From positions 80,686,001 to 80,750,000 of the forward strand of contig CM059583.1 in assembly GCA_030407085.1 (NCBI GenBank): 64,000 nucleotides of DNA, written 5' to 3'. Made by a program: the position numbers and the translations under genes. The notes beneath the pieces were generated by a model that saw only the letters and a list, made by a program, of their open reading frames with translations, did not search any database and was not told the DNA's origin. Shown piece by piece: positions 1-11,280 of this stretch (position 1 is the first letter of the stretch; the number at the start of each line of letters is the position of its first letter). The DNA comes from Trichopria drosophilae (lineage: Eukaryota; Arthropoda; Insecta; Hymenoptera; Diapriidae).

Positions 1-229
1 CCCCCCCCCTGATTCTAATCAAACCCACGTACAGTGTTCTACATAGGAGAGGGGATCATATCACTCGCGGCTAGGGACCTCTTACCTGGCAGCACTAGTT
101 GCACGGAGCTTTCTACCCACACTAAGTAAGCTTATTCGCGTTATACGTCAAATTAAGTCTGGTTCGTTAGCAAAGCAGCAAATACTTCTTTTTGACATTA
201 AATCGAACAAAAATTCTACCGCAATTTTT
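1..229. other. unassigned edge sequence before a LINE endonuclease
   Basis: The window opens with a short C run. Nothing before about position 230 can be matched with confidence. It is probably the 5' part of the LINE whose endonuclease becomes readable from about 230 onward, because the reading frame is partly open there, but the N-terminal endonuclease motifs are not recognisable. Confidence 0.3.
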
Positions 230-1490
230 GTTGCGATAGGTTATATGCCGGATAGGTCAAACAGAACTGGGGGTGGCGTTGCAATTTATCTCCACAATTC
301 ACTAACTGCTCGCACTATTCTATCCTCGTCGATCCAATGTCACAATAACAACGATTCTAAAACTGAATATTCATTTATGGAAATATCGTTTCAAACCACT
401 CCTCCCATTGTTCTAATTTCCGTTTACAGACCACCAGAAGCACCACCCATGTTCAGGGATCTTGAAGCAAACTTGGCCAACATAATTCACAGATATGCGA
501 ATATTGTGATCGTGGGTGATCTAAACATCGACTTAAATAAGACTGATTAGGCATCAAACTACCTCTGGACTTTCGCTGCAACGTTCAACTTATCCATTAT
601 CCCATTTTACTAGAACCTCATCTTTTTGGTTAGATCACTATCTTGTTAGCGATATGTCCAAGGTGCGTTCATTTAGTCAATCACACGGTCCATCAACATC
701 CAACCACGACTTCATATCTATTGAGCTTGCCTTAAGTGCACTATCTGCGCTAATCATTCCTTTTATCTGTAGGAATTTTAAGAGATTTATGCCAACATCA
801 TTTTGCGATAGTCTCAAGAAGCTAAACTGGGAGGAATTTTATAAAGCTGAGACTGTCAACGACAAGCAGGAGTACCTCACTAAAGTGTTAGTAGACAATT
901 ATAACTCTTATACTCCTCTTACGACTATCATCCCTACAGAGAATTATAACCCGTGGATGACCAACGAAATTAGGTTGCTCATAAAGCATAGGAATAAACT
1001 CCATAAAAAGTTTAGACGAGATGGCGACCTAATCTCGTTCTATGATTTCAAGGAGCTGCGCAGGAAAGTAAGGAGGATTGTCTTCAAAGCGCACACCAGT
1101 TTCTGCGCTAGTCATCACGTCATCAAAAGTAATCTGGTCAGAGCTCCGGAAACTAGGTTTAATAAAACCCAGCGAACCCCACAAATAAATTGTTTCCTGT
1201 ATGATCTCAATAGATACTTCAGCAGTATTTCGAATTCCAACAGCGCTATCTCCTCAATCATTCTTCCATCGAACCTGTTTAACTCTCCAGATTCGTCGGA
1301 TATGTTTTACTTCAGCAAACTAAATATGGATGATCTAACCAACTCCCTAAAATCAATCGCATCGAAATCTGCTGGCTTCGATAGTATAGACTACAACTGC
1401 GTACAGGCAGCATGGCCAGTAATTGCGAAACCATTACTGAACTTATTTAATAGCAGCCTTCAAACTGGAATATTTCCATCTTCGTGGAAA
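230..1490 (+). pseudogene. LINE relic: endonuclease plus start of reverse transcriptase (Jockey/CR1-type)
   Basis: This is a broken non-LTR retrotransposon polyprotein. The first part (245-550) reads as an exonuclease/endonuclease/phosphatase domain, with the RTGGGVAIYL box and the GDLNIDL motif that precede the catalytic aspartate region. A stop at 548-550 ends that ORF. A shifted frame continues with an SNHDFISIEL segment (about 700-730), the usual endonuclease C-terminal DHD box. The 654-1490 stretch then gives the linker to RT: a basic NPWMTNEIRLLIKHRNKLHKK region, a KSAGFDSI box, and the FPSSWK motif just before RT block 1. The RT palm is absent because the sequence switches at about 1490. 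EN plus this RT start fits Jockey, CR1 or L2-like LINEs; the exact clade is not resolved. It is non-functional. Confidence 0.8.
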
Positions 1491-1713
1491 GACAGTAGAA
1501 CCCCGCTGGATTGTCACGGTCGGTTCCGAGTCTTCCCCGCAAACCCTGCTGGACTGTCGACAATAGGGGAAGTATCGCGTACACCTCTACGCCGCGGTGA
1601 CGTTCATGACCAATCACAGACAATCTCTCTGGTTCCTATTGTAACTCCAAACCGATGCGTATGTCTAACTAGACACGCCCCTGAGGCGACGAGCGACGTG
1701 GTAATGCGATTAT
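1491..1713. mobile_element. junction segment with a pogo/Tigger-like terminus
   Basis: These 223 bases separate two unrelated LINE halves. They begin with cagtagaacccc, which resembles pogo/Tigger terminal repeats and also the end of the MITE at 6546-6739. No matching inverted end is visible before the second LINE starts, so it may be a truncated MITE or other filler DNA. Confidence 0.35.
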
Positions 1714-3345
1714 GAATTGCCCAAGGACTTTAGACCAATCAGTCTAACGTCGTTCATACTAAAGTTAGTAGAAAGACTCGTGGATAGGCACATGAGGGAG
1801 ACGGTCCTAGCACGATGCCCACTGCACGGGAGCCAACATGCCTACGGAACGGGTCTCTCCACTGAGACGGCACTGCATCAGACTGTCTCACTGATTGAGA
1901 CCCAGCTGGAGAACAGGAGCTTCGCAGTGGGCGCTCTGCTGGACATTGAGGGGGCCTTCAATCACACCGGGCGAAGAGTGATAAGGAGAGCCCTCAGGAC
2001 GCACGACACACCGGAACCAATCGCGGACTGGGTAGACCACATACTGGCGAATCGTAGTCTGCCAGCGGAGAAGGGTGATACGAAAATCCGGGGCTATGTT
2101 GACTCCGGATGTCCACAAGGAGGGGTTCTTTCGCCACTACTATGGAATGTGGTGATGAATGAACTCCTAGTTGGAATCATGTAGCCTGGACTACACGTCA
2201 CGGGATATGCGGACTACGCTCTAATAATTGCCGGGGGCCGTTCTTGAGTCCGCTAACAAGTTTAATGCAGCGTGCACTTACATTTGTGGAGCATTGGTGT
2301 CAGGAAACAGGGCTCTCTATTAACCCTAGGAAAATAGAGTTGCTGATGTTCACCAGAAACTACAAATGGGACCGTGTCTGTCCGCTCACTCTCTCTGGAC
2401 ACAGACTAGAGTACGCGGAAACAGCCAAATACCTCGGGGTGGCTCTAGACAGCAAGCTTAGCTGGAAGAAACATCTGAAAGACAGATGTGCCGGAGTCTC
2501 AGCTTCCCTATGGCTAATGAGACGAACCATAGGCAGCAGCTGGGGCCTCAAGCCGGCTACTATGCTATGGATATACGAGGCTATACTGAAGCCAAGGTTA
2601 ACCTATGCTTCACTGGCCAGGTAGAATAGGTCCACTATGACTACATCTTTCAAGAACCTAGAGAAAGTGAGAGGGCTCACAAGGTCAACCCCCACGGCAG
2701 CACTAGGTGTTCTCCTGGATATAGAGTCCTTTCACATAACTTTGAAAGCCGAAGCCGCAAAGGCCTGGCGCAGGATCAAAGCAAAGAGTGCTAGCTGCGA
2801 AATCCCGCGTCACGCTGCGCTGGATCCCAAGCCACTGTGGATTCAAGGGCAGCGTGATTGCAGATAAGCTGGCAAAACTGGCAGCACAAAAGAATTTCAT
2901 TGGCCCCGCACCCGTGGTGGGCGTGTGCAAAAACCTCGCTCGGGAAGCATTCCGGACGAGGATTGCACTCGAACATCAAAGGATATGGGGTTCCACACCG
3001 GGATACAGGCAAGCCAAACTTTTTATTGGCGACAGCTGGCCCTGCAGATGGAAACCGGTATTCCTGAATGCCAAAAGATCGGCGGCCAAATATCTGGTGG
3101 CAATGATCACTGGGCACGGGGATCTCCGGGGACATCTCCACAAAATAGGACTGCTACACTCGACGACCTGTAGGTACTGTAGAGAGGCAGTAGAAACCGC
3201 CGAACACATTCTTTGTGAATGCCATGCCACCACTCGACATAGAGTGGAAGGGACGGGAAAACCTGCACTGACAAAGCAGGATATCACCTCCATGGAGGCT
3301 GCGACCATGACCGCGGTCTGGATGGCTATGCGCCGTGCCACATAG
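1714..3345 (+). pseudogene. LINE relic: reverse transcriptase, RNase H and terminal zinc knuckle (LOA/I/R1-like)
   Basis: This is the second, different LINE. RT blocks are readable in order: PKDFRPISLTSF (1717 on), QHAY..GLSTETALH, LLDIEGAFNH (about 1937), and GCPQGGVLSPLLWN (about 2107). The catalytic YADD box (about 2203) now reads YADY, so the second catalytic Asp is lost, and a stop at 2182-2184 precedes it. The 2244-2624 stretch carries the thumb region with KYLGVALDSKLSWKKHL. From 2637 a partial RNase H follows, ending with the RWIPSHCGFKG and ADKLAKLAA motifs, but the middle of the domain is missing. The C-terminus keeps a CCHC knuckle of the form CRYCREAVETAEHILCEC (about 3167-3222), and the frame ends at 3343-3345. 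RNase H plus this knuckle suits LOA/I/R1-type LINEs. Several stops and shifts make it dead. Confidence 0.8.
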
Positions 3346-3650
3346 AAGGAGGTCATAGGAGAAGTGCAAAGGGACTACCCAAGCACTCAGGTTTTCGGTC
3401 TGTGTGACCAAACCAACTCAAATTTTAAATTATTATTATTATTATGTTCAAATTTTAAGAAAAATAAGCAAAATTGATTTGACCTTGAAATGACCTCAAG
3501 GTCATCGTTGGTTAACTCGAAGTCAATACCTAGACCACTTGATCGTCGACCCCAAACTCCTTGGTGCATATTTTTTAGTTAAAAAGATGAAAAACTACGG
3601 AGCGCGATTCCTAGACACCTTAATGGCCGACCTTGAATACCTGGTTGGCA
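2938..3650 (+). repeat. left arm of a 1.7-kb palindrome
   Basis: This arm contains the last about 400 bp of the LINE coding end, its AT-rich (tta) tail and flanking 80-bp repeat sequence. It is nearly identical in reverse complement to 3909-4622. The match runs through the LINE stop, the (ATT)n tail, the gaccttgaaatgacc segment and into one 80-bp repeat unit. Confidence 0.85.
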
Positions 3651-4040
3651 AAATACATACTTGCTCCAGGTCTTTAGGGTGACTGATTACGGGGACTAGG
3701 TATCGCTCTCAGTAGTTTTTCCCCTTTTTAACTAAAATATGTGCACCAGACGTTTAAGTTCGCTGATTACGGGGTCTAGGTATCGCGCTGCATAGTTTTT
3801 CACGATTCTAGCTGAAATACGTGCACCAGGTATTCCGGGTCGCCGATCAAGGGGTCTAGGTATCGAGCTCCATAGTGTTTCATGATTCTAGCTGAAATAC
3901 GTGCACCAGGTATTCAAGGTCGGCGATTACAGTGTCTAGGAATTGCGCTCCGTAGTTTTTCATCTTTTTAACTAAAAAATATGCACCAGGAGTTTGGGGT
4001 CGACGATCAAGCAGTCTAGGTATTGTCTTCGAGTTAACCA
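3490..4040. repeat. 80-bp tandem repeat array (loop of the palindrome)
   Basis: The landmark word gtgcaccag (or a one-to-two-base variant) occurs at 3661, 3741, 3821, 3901 and 3981, an exact 80-bp spacing. Units share tctaggtatcg and tagtttttca words. Part of an oppositely oriented unit sits at 3560-3650, so the array changes orientation inside the palindrome. Confidence 0.85.
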
Positions 4041-4622
4041 ACGATGACCTTGAGGTCAAAGTTGAAGGTCATTTCAAGGTCAAATCAATTTTGCTTATTT
4101 TTCTTAAAATTTGAACATAATAATAATAATTTAAAATTTGAGTTGGTTTGGTCACACAGACCGAAAACCTGAGTGCTTGGGTAGTCCCTTTGCACTCCTC
4201 CTATGACCTCCTTCTATGTGGCACGGCGCATAGCCATCCAGACCGCGGCCATGGTCGCAGCCTCCATGGAGGTGATATCCTGCCTTTTCAGTGCAGGTTT
4301 TCCCGTCCCTTCCATTCTATGTCGAGTGGTGGCATAGCATTCACAAAGAATGTGTTCGGCGGTTTCTACCGCCTCTCGACAGTACCTGCAGGCCGTCGAG
4401 TCTAAAAGTCCTATTTTGTGGAGATGTCCCCGAAGATCCCCGTGCCCAGTGATCATTGCCACCAGATCTTTGGCCGCCGATCTTTTGGCATTCAGGAATA
4501 CCGGTCTCCATCTGCAGGGCCAGCTGTCGCCAATAAAAAGCTTGGCTTGCCTGCATCCCGGTTTGGAACCCCATATCCTTTGATGTTCGAGTGCAACCCT
4601 CGTCCGGAATGCTTCCCGAGCT
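3909..4622 (-). repeat. right arm of the palindrome, with inverted LINE C-terminus
   Basis: Reverse complement of 2938-3650. On the minus strand (4622 to 4214) it encodes the same LINE C-terminal region, from the LAREAFRTR segment through the CRYCREAVETAEHILCEC knuckle to the same stop codon. The LINE part stops abruptly at 4622, exactly where the matching left arm begins. So this is an inverted duplication that includes flanking repeat DNA, not an independent full LINE insertion. Confidence 0.85.
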
Positions 4623-4930
4623 AAAAAATATGCACCAAGAGTTTGGGGTAGACGATCAAGTAGTGTAGGTATTGTCTTCGAGTTAACCAACGATGACCTT
4701 GAGGTCAAAGTTGAAGGTCATTTCAAGGTTAAATCAATTTTGCTTATTTTTCTTCAACTTTGAACATATTTTGATTTGACCTTGAAATGACCTTCAAATT
4801 TTTTCAACTATGGCCCAAGGTCAAGGACAAGGTTACCGTTGTTTATTAGATAAAATTGATTTGATCTTGAAATGACCTTCAACGTTGATCAAGGTCATCG
4901 TTGGTTAACAGCAAGTGGGTACCTAGACTA
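4621..4930. repeat. direct repeat of the palindrome flank plus gaccttgaggtca-rich DNA
   Basis: Bases 4621-4755 repeat 3971-4105 in the same orientation (the atatgcacca word through the ttgcttatttttctt word). The following 170 bases are rich in short inverted words such as gaccttgaaatgacc and aaggtca, seen in both orientations. There is no coding potential. Confidence 0.6.
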
Positions 4931-5220
4931 CATCATCAGCAATCCCAAACACCGGGTGCACGTTTTTAGTTATAAAGATGAAAATCTACGAAACGCGACA
5001 CCTAGACCCCGTAATCGACGACCCTAGAAACCTGGTGCACGTATTTTAGTCGAAGAGTTGAAAAACTACGGTGCGCGATATCTAGACCCCGTAATCGGTG
5101 ACCCTAAACACCTGGTGGACGTATCTTAGTTAAAGTGATGAAGAACTACGGCGTTCGATACCTAGACCCCGTATCGGCGATTGTAAGCATCTAGTGCACG
5201 TACATATATTAGTTAAAAGG
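4931..5220. repeat. 80-bp tandem repeats, inverted orientation
   Basis: The word ggtgca (or a near variant) recurs at 4955, 5034, 5114 and 5193, spacing 79-80 bp. This is the reverse complement of the landmark in the 3.66-4.0 kb array, so it is the same satellite family in the opposite direction. Confidence 0.75.
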
Positions 5221-5359
5221 GCGTTACGATAAACACGCCAAAGCTCGCCGAGTACATGACTGCAAGCGCCATCTGGATACATGAAGTTTTGAGATAAGTG
5301 GGAGGTCACGAAGAGAACCGACATACCATAGGGAATATAGCAGCAGTGTCACCCTCCTG

Positions 5360-5566
5360 CACGCGACAGATTTGGTAGAAATCGATCGTCGCGCTGGATT
5401 AGATTTATCCGGAACTACGTAGCGAAAAGGTGGTACATCGGGTAAAACAGATGATGCAGGGGTAAAACAGAGGATCATTGGGAAGGCGCCGCGTAGCGAC
5501 GTTGCCGTTTCAGCGATTGTACCGCCTGCACCCCCACCACCCATATTCGTTCGGCTGTCTTCGCCG
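5360..5566 (+). repeat. dispersed repeat, copy 1 (inverted relative to 9918-10125)
   Basis: About 207 bp, from the acgcgacagatttggtag word to gctgtcttcgccg. It matches the reverse complement of 9918-10125 with scattered substitutions. Family unknown. The pair could be terminal repeats of a 4.8-kb element or simply two dispersed copies; no target duplication is visible. Confidence 0.6.
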
Positions 5567-6545
5567 GCTTTGAAGCTTGTTAGTACTCGAGAGGGGAACG
5601 TGGAAGTTTGTAGATTGTAGAAGGATCGCCGTGTGGACGCTAGCGAGGGGAGCGGAGCTCGCGGGACGCGTAAGAGTTTAAAACAAATGACTGCGTGCAG
5701 AAATTTAAATACAATTTTTGGATTTAAATAGAATGTAGTTCTCTGTAGCTGAGTGTTCTAAATGTCCGGTATGTAATACACGTTTAGTCGCAAACAGTGG
5801 TTCGCGCCACTTTTTTTAAATTTTTTTTTAATTTTTTTTTTAATTTTAATAATTTTTTTGAATTATATTAAATAGTAGTTTAAAAATTGGCATGATATAA
5901 GTGATAAATAAATAAATAACTTAAACAATGTAACCATTTTAAATGGAACTTTGACTGTGACGTTATCATACAATTTTACGAAAGAATTTCCAACTTATTA
6001 AAAATTTACCAATGTGCGAAGTACAGCTGTAAGCATACTTTCCAATTGGTATATTACAATGATTAATTTCATTTAAAAATGTAGATTATTGTAATATGCA
6101 ACAAATTAAATAAGGAATATAAAATGTCGTCGAACCGAATATTGGGAAATGTTTGTGGACATGAATAAATCTTTGACAATAAACAAAAAATTACAAAAAT
6201 GATTGTATAACTTTTATTATTATAGCGATGATTAATGTTTTCAAATGCACTAATCATTCATTAAATGCCATATTGTAAATTTAACTAGAAACCAAATATA
6301 AAATGAATGCCTTATAGTTATGCCATTTTAGTTGAAAGAAAATAAGCATATGGTTTGTAATAATGAGAATAGTAAAGTAATAATAATAATAATAATCAAA
6401 ATAGTAATAACAAAAAATAATTCAAACACCTATCTCATGATTTATTAACGTATACGTTTATAACACATTACTATCATTTATTACAAAAAAATCCTTATAC
6501 AAATTCCTTAAACGCCCTTACCTTAAACACTGGCACACATACGTA
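5567..6545. other. AT-rich non-coding stretch with T/A homopolymers and a (taa)n microsatellite
   Basis: There are T-rich runs at about 5809-5865 and a short (taa/aat)n tract at about 6375-6400. The open frames are short and look like chance AT-rich ORFs. No element ends were recognised. Confidence 0.6.
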
Positions 6546-6739
6546 CAGTAGAACCCGTAATATCGCAACAGGTCGGTTTCAGCCTGACTGCGATATCGCC
6601 AAAAGACGGGGTTCTCGGTTTTACGCCTTCTCCAACAACCCAAGTTCGGAAACTTAGGAAACGCGCATGCGTCTAGTCGCATAAGTCGCTGACGGCAGTC
6701 GCCTTACCAAGAATGGGGTAGAAATCGCAGATTCTACTG
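6546..6739. mobile_element. pogo/Tigger-like MITE, 194 bp
   Basis: The ends are cagtagaaccc (6546) and gattctactg (to 6739), inverted relative to each other with one or two mismatches. They are flanked on both sides by TA (6544-6545 and 6740-6741). The CAGTAGAA start and TA target duplication are typical of pogo/Tc1-type elements. There is no coding capacity, so it is a non-autonomous miniature element. Confidence 0.65.
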
Positions 6740-6741
6740 TA

Positions 6742-9700
6742 TATGTAAATTTATTTTACTCACTTACATATTATTATCGCATACCCACAAATTGAAAATC
6801 GACTATAATATTTGTGAATAAGTTTTAAAAATAATTGAAAATACACTTTTTTTGAGGTTTTAATTTTTTCCGATAATGCACATGCCATAGACTTTCTTTC
6901 GATCTGATTTAAATAGTGAAATTTTCTACAAAATTCAAGTGATAAAAGTAAATGAAATTATTTTTCTTTTTACCGATAATAAAATCGATAAACATCTGGA
7001 ATAAGGATAAGGCAGATGTAATGGATTTATTAATTCCTGCCAATACATATTGCAAATTAATATGAAAGTCTGCACAGATGTCATATTTTTCGGTTTTTGT
7101 ACAGAGGGGGGGGGGGGGCATTATAGATGCCACGTCGATCTACACTGAGAGACTTTTCGTAGGTATATCGTATCTAGAGCAGTACACCTAGATGTCGTAT
7201 TTTAGGTGCCCCACCTGCCGACCGGCTTTAGGACACCCCCCCCCCCCCCCCCCCCCCACGGGGGATGGGGCCATATTTGAGTGATGCACCACACCGCGGG
7301 TTGTGCCCCTTGAAAAGGGACAACAAGTCGGCTCCCAAATTATTAGCAACAAGCTGCCTGCCTTGATGCTTCTATTGGTTCGGAGAACCTTTCTAACGTT
7401 GCCACGGCCCGCCAGAATCCAACCTCCCCCGTGTGGAACCTAACTGGTAGGGGCTTGACACCGCACCCCAGCTCCCCAGTACGGTGGGTATCTCGAGTCG
7501 TTTTAGGATCAGGCATTCGACGGCACAGACCAGCCGAAAGATCGGGTCCGTGAGGTCGTCGGTTCTCAAAACTTGCTAAGAGAAGCGGATCTTTCAAAAG
7601 CATTGCTCCTCTTCGAGTTCGGGCGCTTCGACCCCTCCCTCTTCCTTGCGGACGGAGTTACCCGCTCCGCTCTCTTCCACAAGTCCCCTTCGGGGTCTAG
7701 AGCAGTACAGAGACCATACCTTAATATTAAGACAACAGAGGCACCACTTGTGGTTGGAATGTCGTGCGTAACTATAGAATGTCTGATATACTTCGCTGGG
7801 GCAAAGCTGCTGTACGAAAACATATAAAATAGACTACATACACCCTATACAGCACTGTAATAGATGTGCTAAAAACGAGAGTGCTGCCGCGCCCTTGTGA
7901 ACGGACAGCGACTAAACGTCTGGGGTATAAAATTCGTACGAAAATGCCGACTAGATTCATACCAATCACACGCGTGGAATTCAGATTAGTGTCGCTGCCA
8001 ACCTCGAGAAAACATAACCCTTACGAAAAGTCTCTCAATGTATTTAACCGTTTTGTTCTTTCATATTAATTGCTTAACGATAACAAGAATTATCTGAACC
8101 ATGTCGCGCAATAAAAAAATGAGCATTTTAATGTTTTAGAAAAATTTCGAGCTTTATTACCAGTAAGAAATGAAAATATAAATATTTTGGTAAAAAAGAC
8201 ACGTAGAGCAAGTAATTCTCGTAAAAATGAAAAAACATTGCTCATGACCAAAATTAAGCGAGATAATCGAGGTTGACAAAAAATAAGGTCCCCGGATTAG
8301 AAACATTTAACTGTATTTCATGGCCCTCTCCTTTTTGCGATTAATTTTGATTTGCTATATAAAATCGCTGAAGCGAAGGTTTGTTATAATACTGTTAAGA
8401 ACATGAAGAACAGAGGCATTTTTGGGAATTATTTCAAAATGATAAAAACTGTCCTAGTGTAAAATAGGGGTTTGAAATCATTCTAAGGATTTTTTGGATC
8501 CTTCCTTTAAAAACTCGCCGAAATAAGTATTTTTATCAGAAAACTGATTTAGAAAACTATAAATGTACTTAGTACAATTAATAATGAAAAATTAAACTAA
8601 TTTTGAAAGATCTATTTTATTACAAAATCTCTATATGTATATTGTTATAACGGCGAGTATTTTATTTAATCGTTATTAAAAAAAAACAGTTTCAACATTT
8701 TGTCGATATTACATAACAACGAATATTTTAACCCTGCTACTGCAATGTTGTCCAATAGTTTCAGTGCCATTGTAAGTAATCAAATTATGTGGAAAAACGA
8801 TAATCATGTAGTTTGAAAATCATTGTCGCAAATATCTGGGTTCAAAAAATCAATAACTGACCAAAAACCAATTTAAAATGAGTGCCAAAATTTCAGAGCA
8901 TAGAACCTAAAGCAGAACCATGTTGCATTTTCGCCATGTTTTGATATGAGCACTACAATAGTTCTTACTTTTTCAATGTAGAGAGATATGTGTTATAGTG
9001 TATTTGAATTAATTTTCAATTACAAATGAGATACGGTAAGTCTGTTATATTATATGTAAGAGCTTAAAATAACTAAGCATATATGTATTATGTATGTGCG
9101 CCAGTGTTTACGAAAGTTACTACATCCAAAAGTCGGCTTTCAACAAAATACGTCATTTTCAATAATTTCATATGATATACTTAGTTCGTACAGAAATTTG
9201 AAGATAGTTATTGTTTGTTCTGAGTATTGTATCGCACGAAATATACTAGTCAGGAGACTGAGAACATACAGTGGGGCGCGGATTACTTTTGATTTTTACT
9301 AAAAATGGTACATGCATGTAATAACTGACACTGGTTTTAATTTATCTGATATATCTTAGTAATTATACATAATTATTGTAGCAGGGCAGTTTTTCATTAA
9401 CTACGATATGTACCTTTTATAAAAAAGATATATATTTATATTTGAAAAATCATGGTTGGGGCATACCAAAAGAGAATTTTGGACCAAATAACGATTTGCA
9501 TAAAATAAAATACTATTTACGTGAACTTTTGATTCTTTGCGCATATTAAGACGACTGAATTTCGTCTTTTCATTGGGCAGTATTTTTGTTTATAGTATAA
9601 TAAGTGTAGAAGATGAGAAAGAACGTGTGAGATTGTAACCTTTGTAGGACGACTCAAAACGGGGATTTGTTAGATATAAAAAATAAAAATCATGAACAGT

Positions 9701-9917
9701 AAATGTGGACTGGAATATAAAAACTAATTTTACTTTATTTAAAATCTTTTTTTTTCTAGTCTTTTCCTCGAATACATATTGATAATATATTTAGTACATC
9801 TTTTCGGTGCGTAAAGTAAATTCCTGCGCAAAATAAACTTTACGCACGGAAAAGCTGTAGTCACGAATGTGAGGGTTGTGGGCCGAGCTGAAAGCGATTA
9901 TTAAAAATAAAATAATT
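6742..9917. other. non-coding DNA with a GC-richer island and homopolymer runs
   Basis: A G run lies at about 7107-7118 and a long C run at about 7227-7258. From about 7260 to 7830 the composition turns GC-rich and both strands stay open for 80-90 codons, but I recognise no domain. The rest (7830-9917) is AT-rich with no convincing ORF, RNA gene or element boundary. Confidence 0.5.
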
Positions 9918-10125
9918 CGGCGAAGACAGCCGAACGAATATGGGTGGTGGGGGGTGCAGGCAGTACAATCGCTGAAACGGCAACGTCGCTACGTGGCGCC
10001 TTCCCAAGGATGCTCTGTTTTAACCCTGGAGCATCTGTTTTACCCGATGTACCACCTTTTCGCTACGTAGTTCCGGATAAATCTAATCCAGCGCGACGGT
10101 CGATTTCTACCAAATCTGTCGCGTG
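9918..10125 (-). repeat. dispersed repeat, copy 2 (inverted relative to 5360-5566)
   Basis: Reverse-complement partner of 5360-5566, starting with cggcgaagacagccgaac and ending at ctgtcgcgtg. Similarity stops sharply at both ends. Confidence 0.6.
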
Positions 10126-10920
10126 TAAATCAGGGAACTGAGCGATCTCCCTACTAATCTCTGTCTTTAATACTGAGAAATAATTTAAAATATTTGGCAG
10201 GTCTTCTTATCCCTTTAAAAAGTTAAGTATTTAATTCCTGCGGTAACTGCCCAGACAGAACAGCGTGCTGCAAATAATACGATTAACGGCATTATTGCGA
10301 CTAAAGTGTGACACGGAAAAGCATGTTGTATAGCAAATATTGAGCCATCTATCGCACCATTTTACTGCAACAGTGGCGACATATCGTGTCGACACAGTGA
10401 TGCCAGGTGGGGAATATTCACGCGCATGGGTTTCGCGCGCCTTACGTTGATTGGCCGGAGGTACGGGCAGATGTATGGATGAGGTATACGTCCATTAATA
10501 TTAATGAAATGCAGCTTAAATTAATAGATCTATAAAGTTATTGTAAATAATTTCATTTGCCATCGAAAACATGAGATGCCGACATTTGATAGGCTATTTG
10601 AAATACATTCTTGGTGAATGAAGTATTTTGTTCTTTATAATTATTTGAGAAATTCATGTAGAATTGATTCATATGAAGACTCGAACGTTTCACTTGTATT
10701 ATTTCATGAAATAGCATATAATTACACCGTTCGTTTCGGTAATCTATATTGAAATTTGCATTTTTGAAAACTTTAATCAGTAAACTGACTTGTAAATTAA
10801 ATTATTGCAACGCCAAACTATTTATTCACAATAACATGGGTGCTTTCATCGACGAGAATTGCAAACGGAGTTAATATTAATATTTTTATTAATTTTTTCG
10901 ATAGTTCCCGTGCAATTACA
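10126..10920. other. non-coding AT-rich stretch
   Basis: No ORF, RNA gene or repeat boundary could be supported here. Confidence 0.5.
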
Positions 10921-10935
10921 TTTTTTATAATTATT

Positions 10936-10967
<32 letters not shown>

Positions 10968-10990
10968 TATATACAGGGTGTCCCAAAAGT
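10921..10990. repeat. (att)n and (at)n microsatellites abutting a CAGGGTGTCCC terminus
   Basis: An (att)n tract at about 10930-10951 passes into (ta)n to 10973, followed at once by cagggtgtcccaaaag. That word resembles the outer end of TA-flanked CAGGGTG elements (see 11731 and 28551), but no inverted partner was found, so only one end may remain. Confidence 0.6.
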
Positions 10991-11280
10991 TTGGAAACGG
11001 TCTTGTAACTTTTGAAAGAACAAAATTTTAAAAATTGCTGAAACACGTGAACCAATTTTTCAAAAAAGCTATCTTTTTTTAGGGATTCCAACCCGAATGG
11101 GGGGGGGGGGGCGTTGTGCACGAGGGGGGATGAATAGCTTAAATGGCAATGTGGGTTGATTGGGGGCTAATTTAAAAGTCTCTTCGAGACGAATGCAAAA
11201 CACTGATATACTTAAAATATAAAATCATTTTATCTTGAAGACGATTTAAATACAGTACATTTCGTTACTAGTGCAGGAAA

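Noticed and set aside
2791..3569. Several minus-strand and alternate-frame ORFs over the LINE C-terminus
   Set aside because: The plus-strand frame has the RNase H and zinc-knuckle motifs; the others are shadows.
7343..7827. Overlapping ORFs on both strands (7343-7603, 7573-7827 and others)
   Set aside because: Open frames on both strands in a GC-richer island, with no recognisable domain and no start or splice context.
9876..9920. WAELKAI word resembling the end of Tc1/IS630-type transposases
   Set aside because: Only about seven residues match, no upstream DDE region exists in any frame, and it abuts a dispersed repeat.
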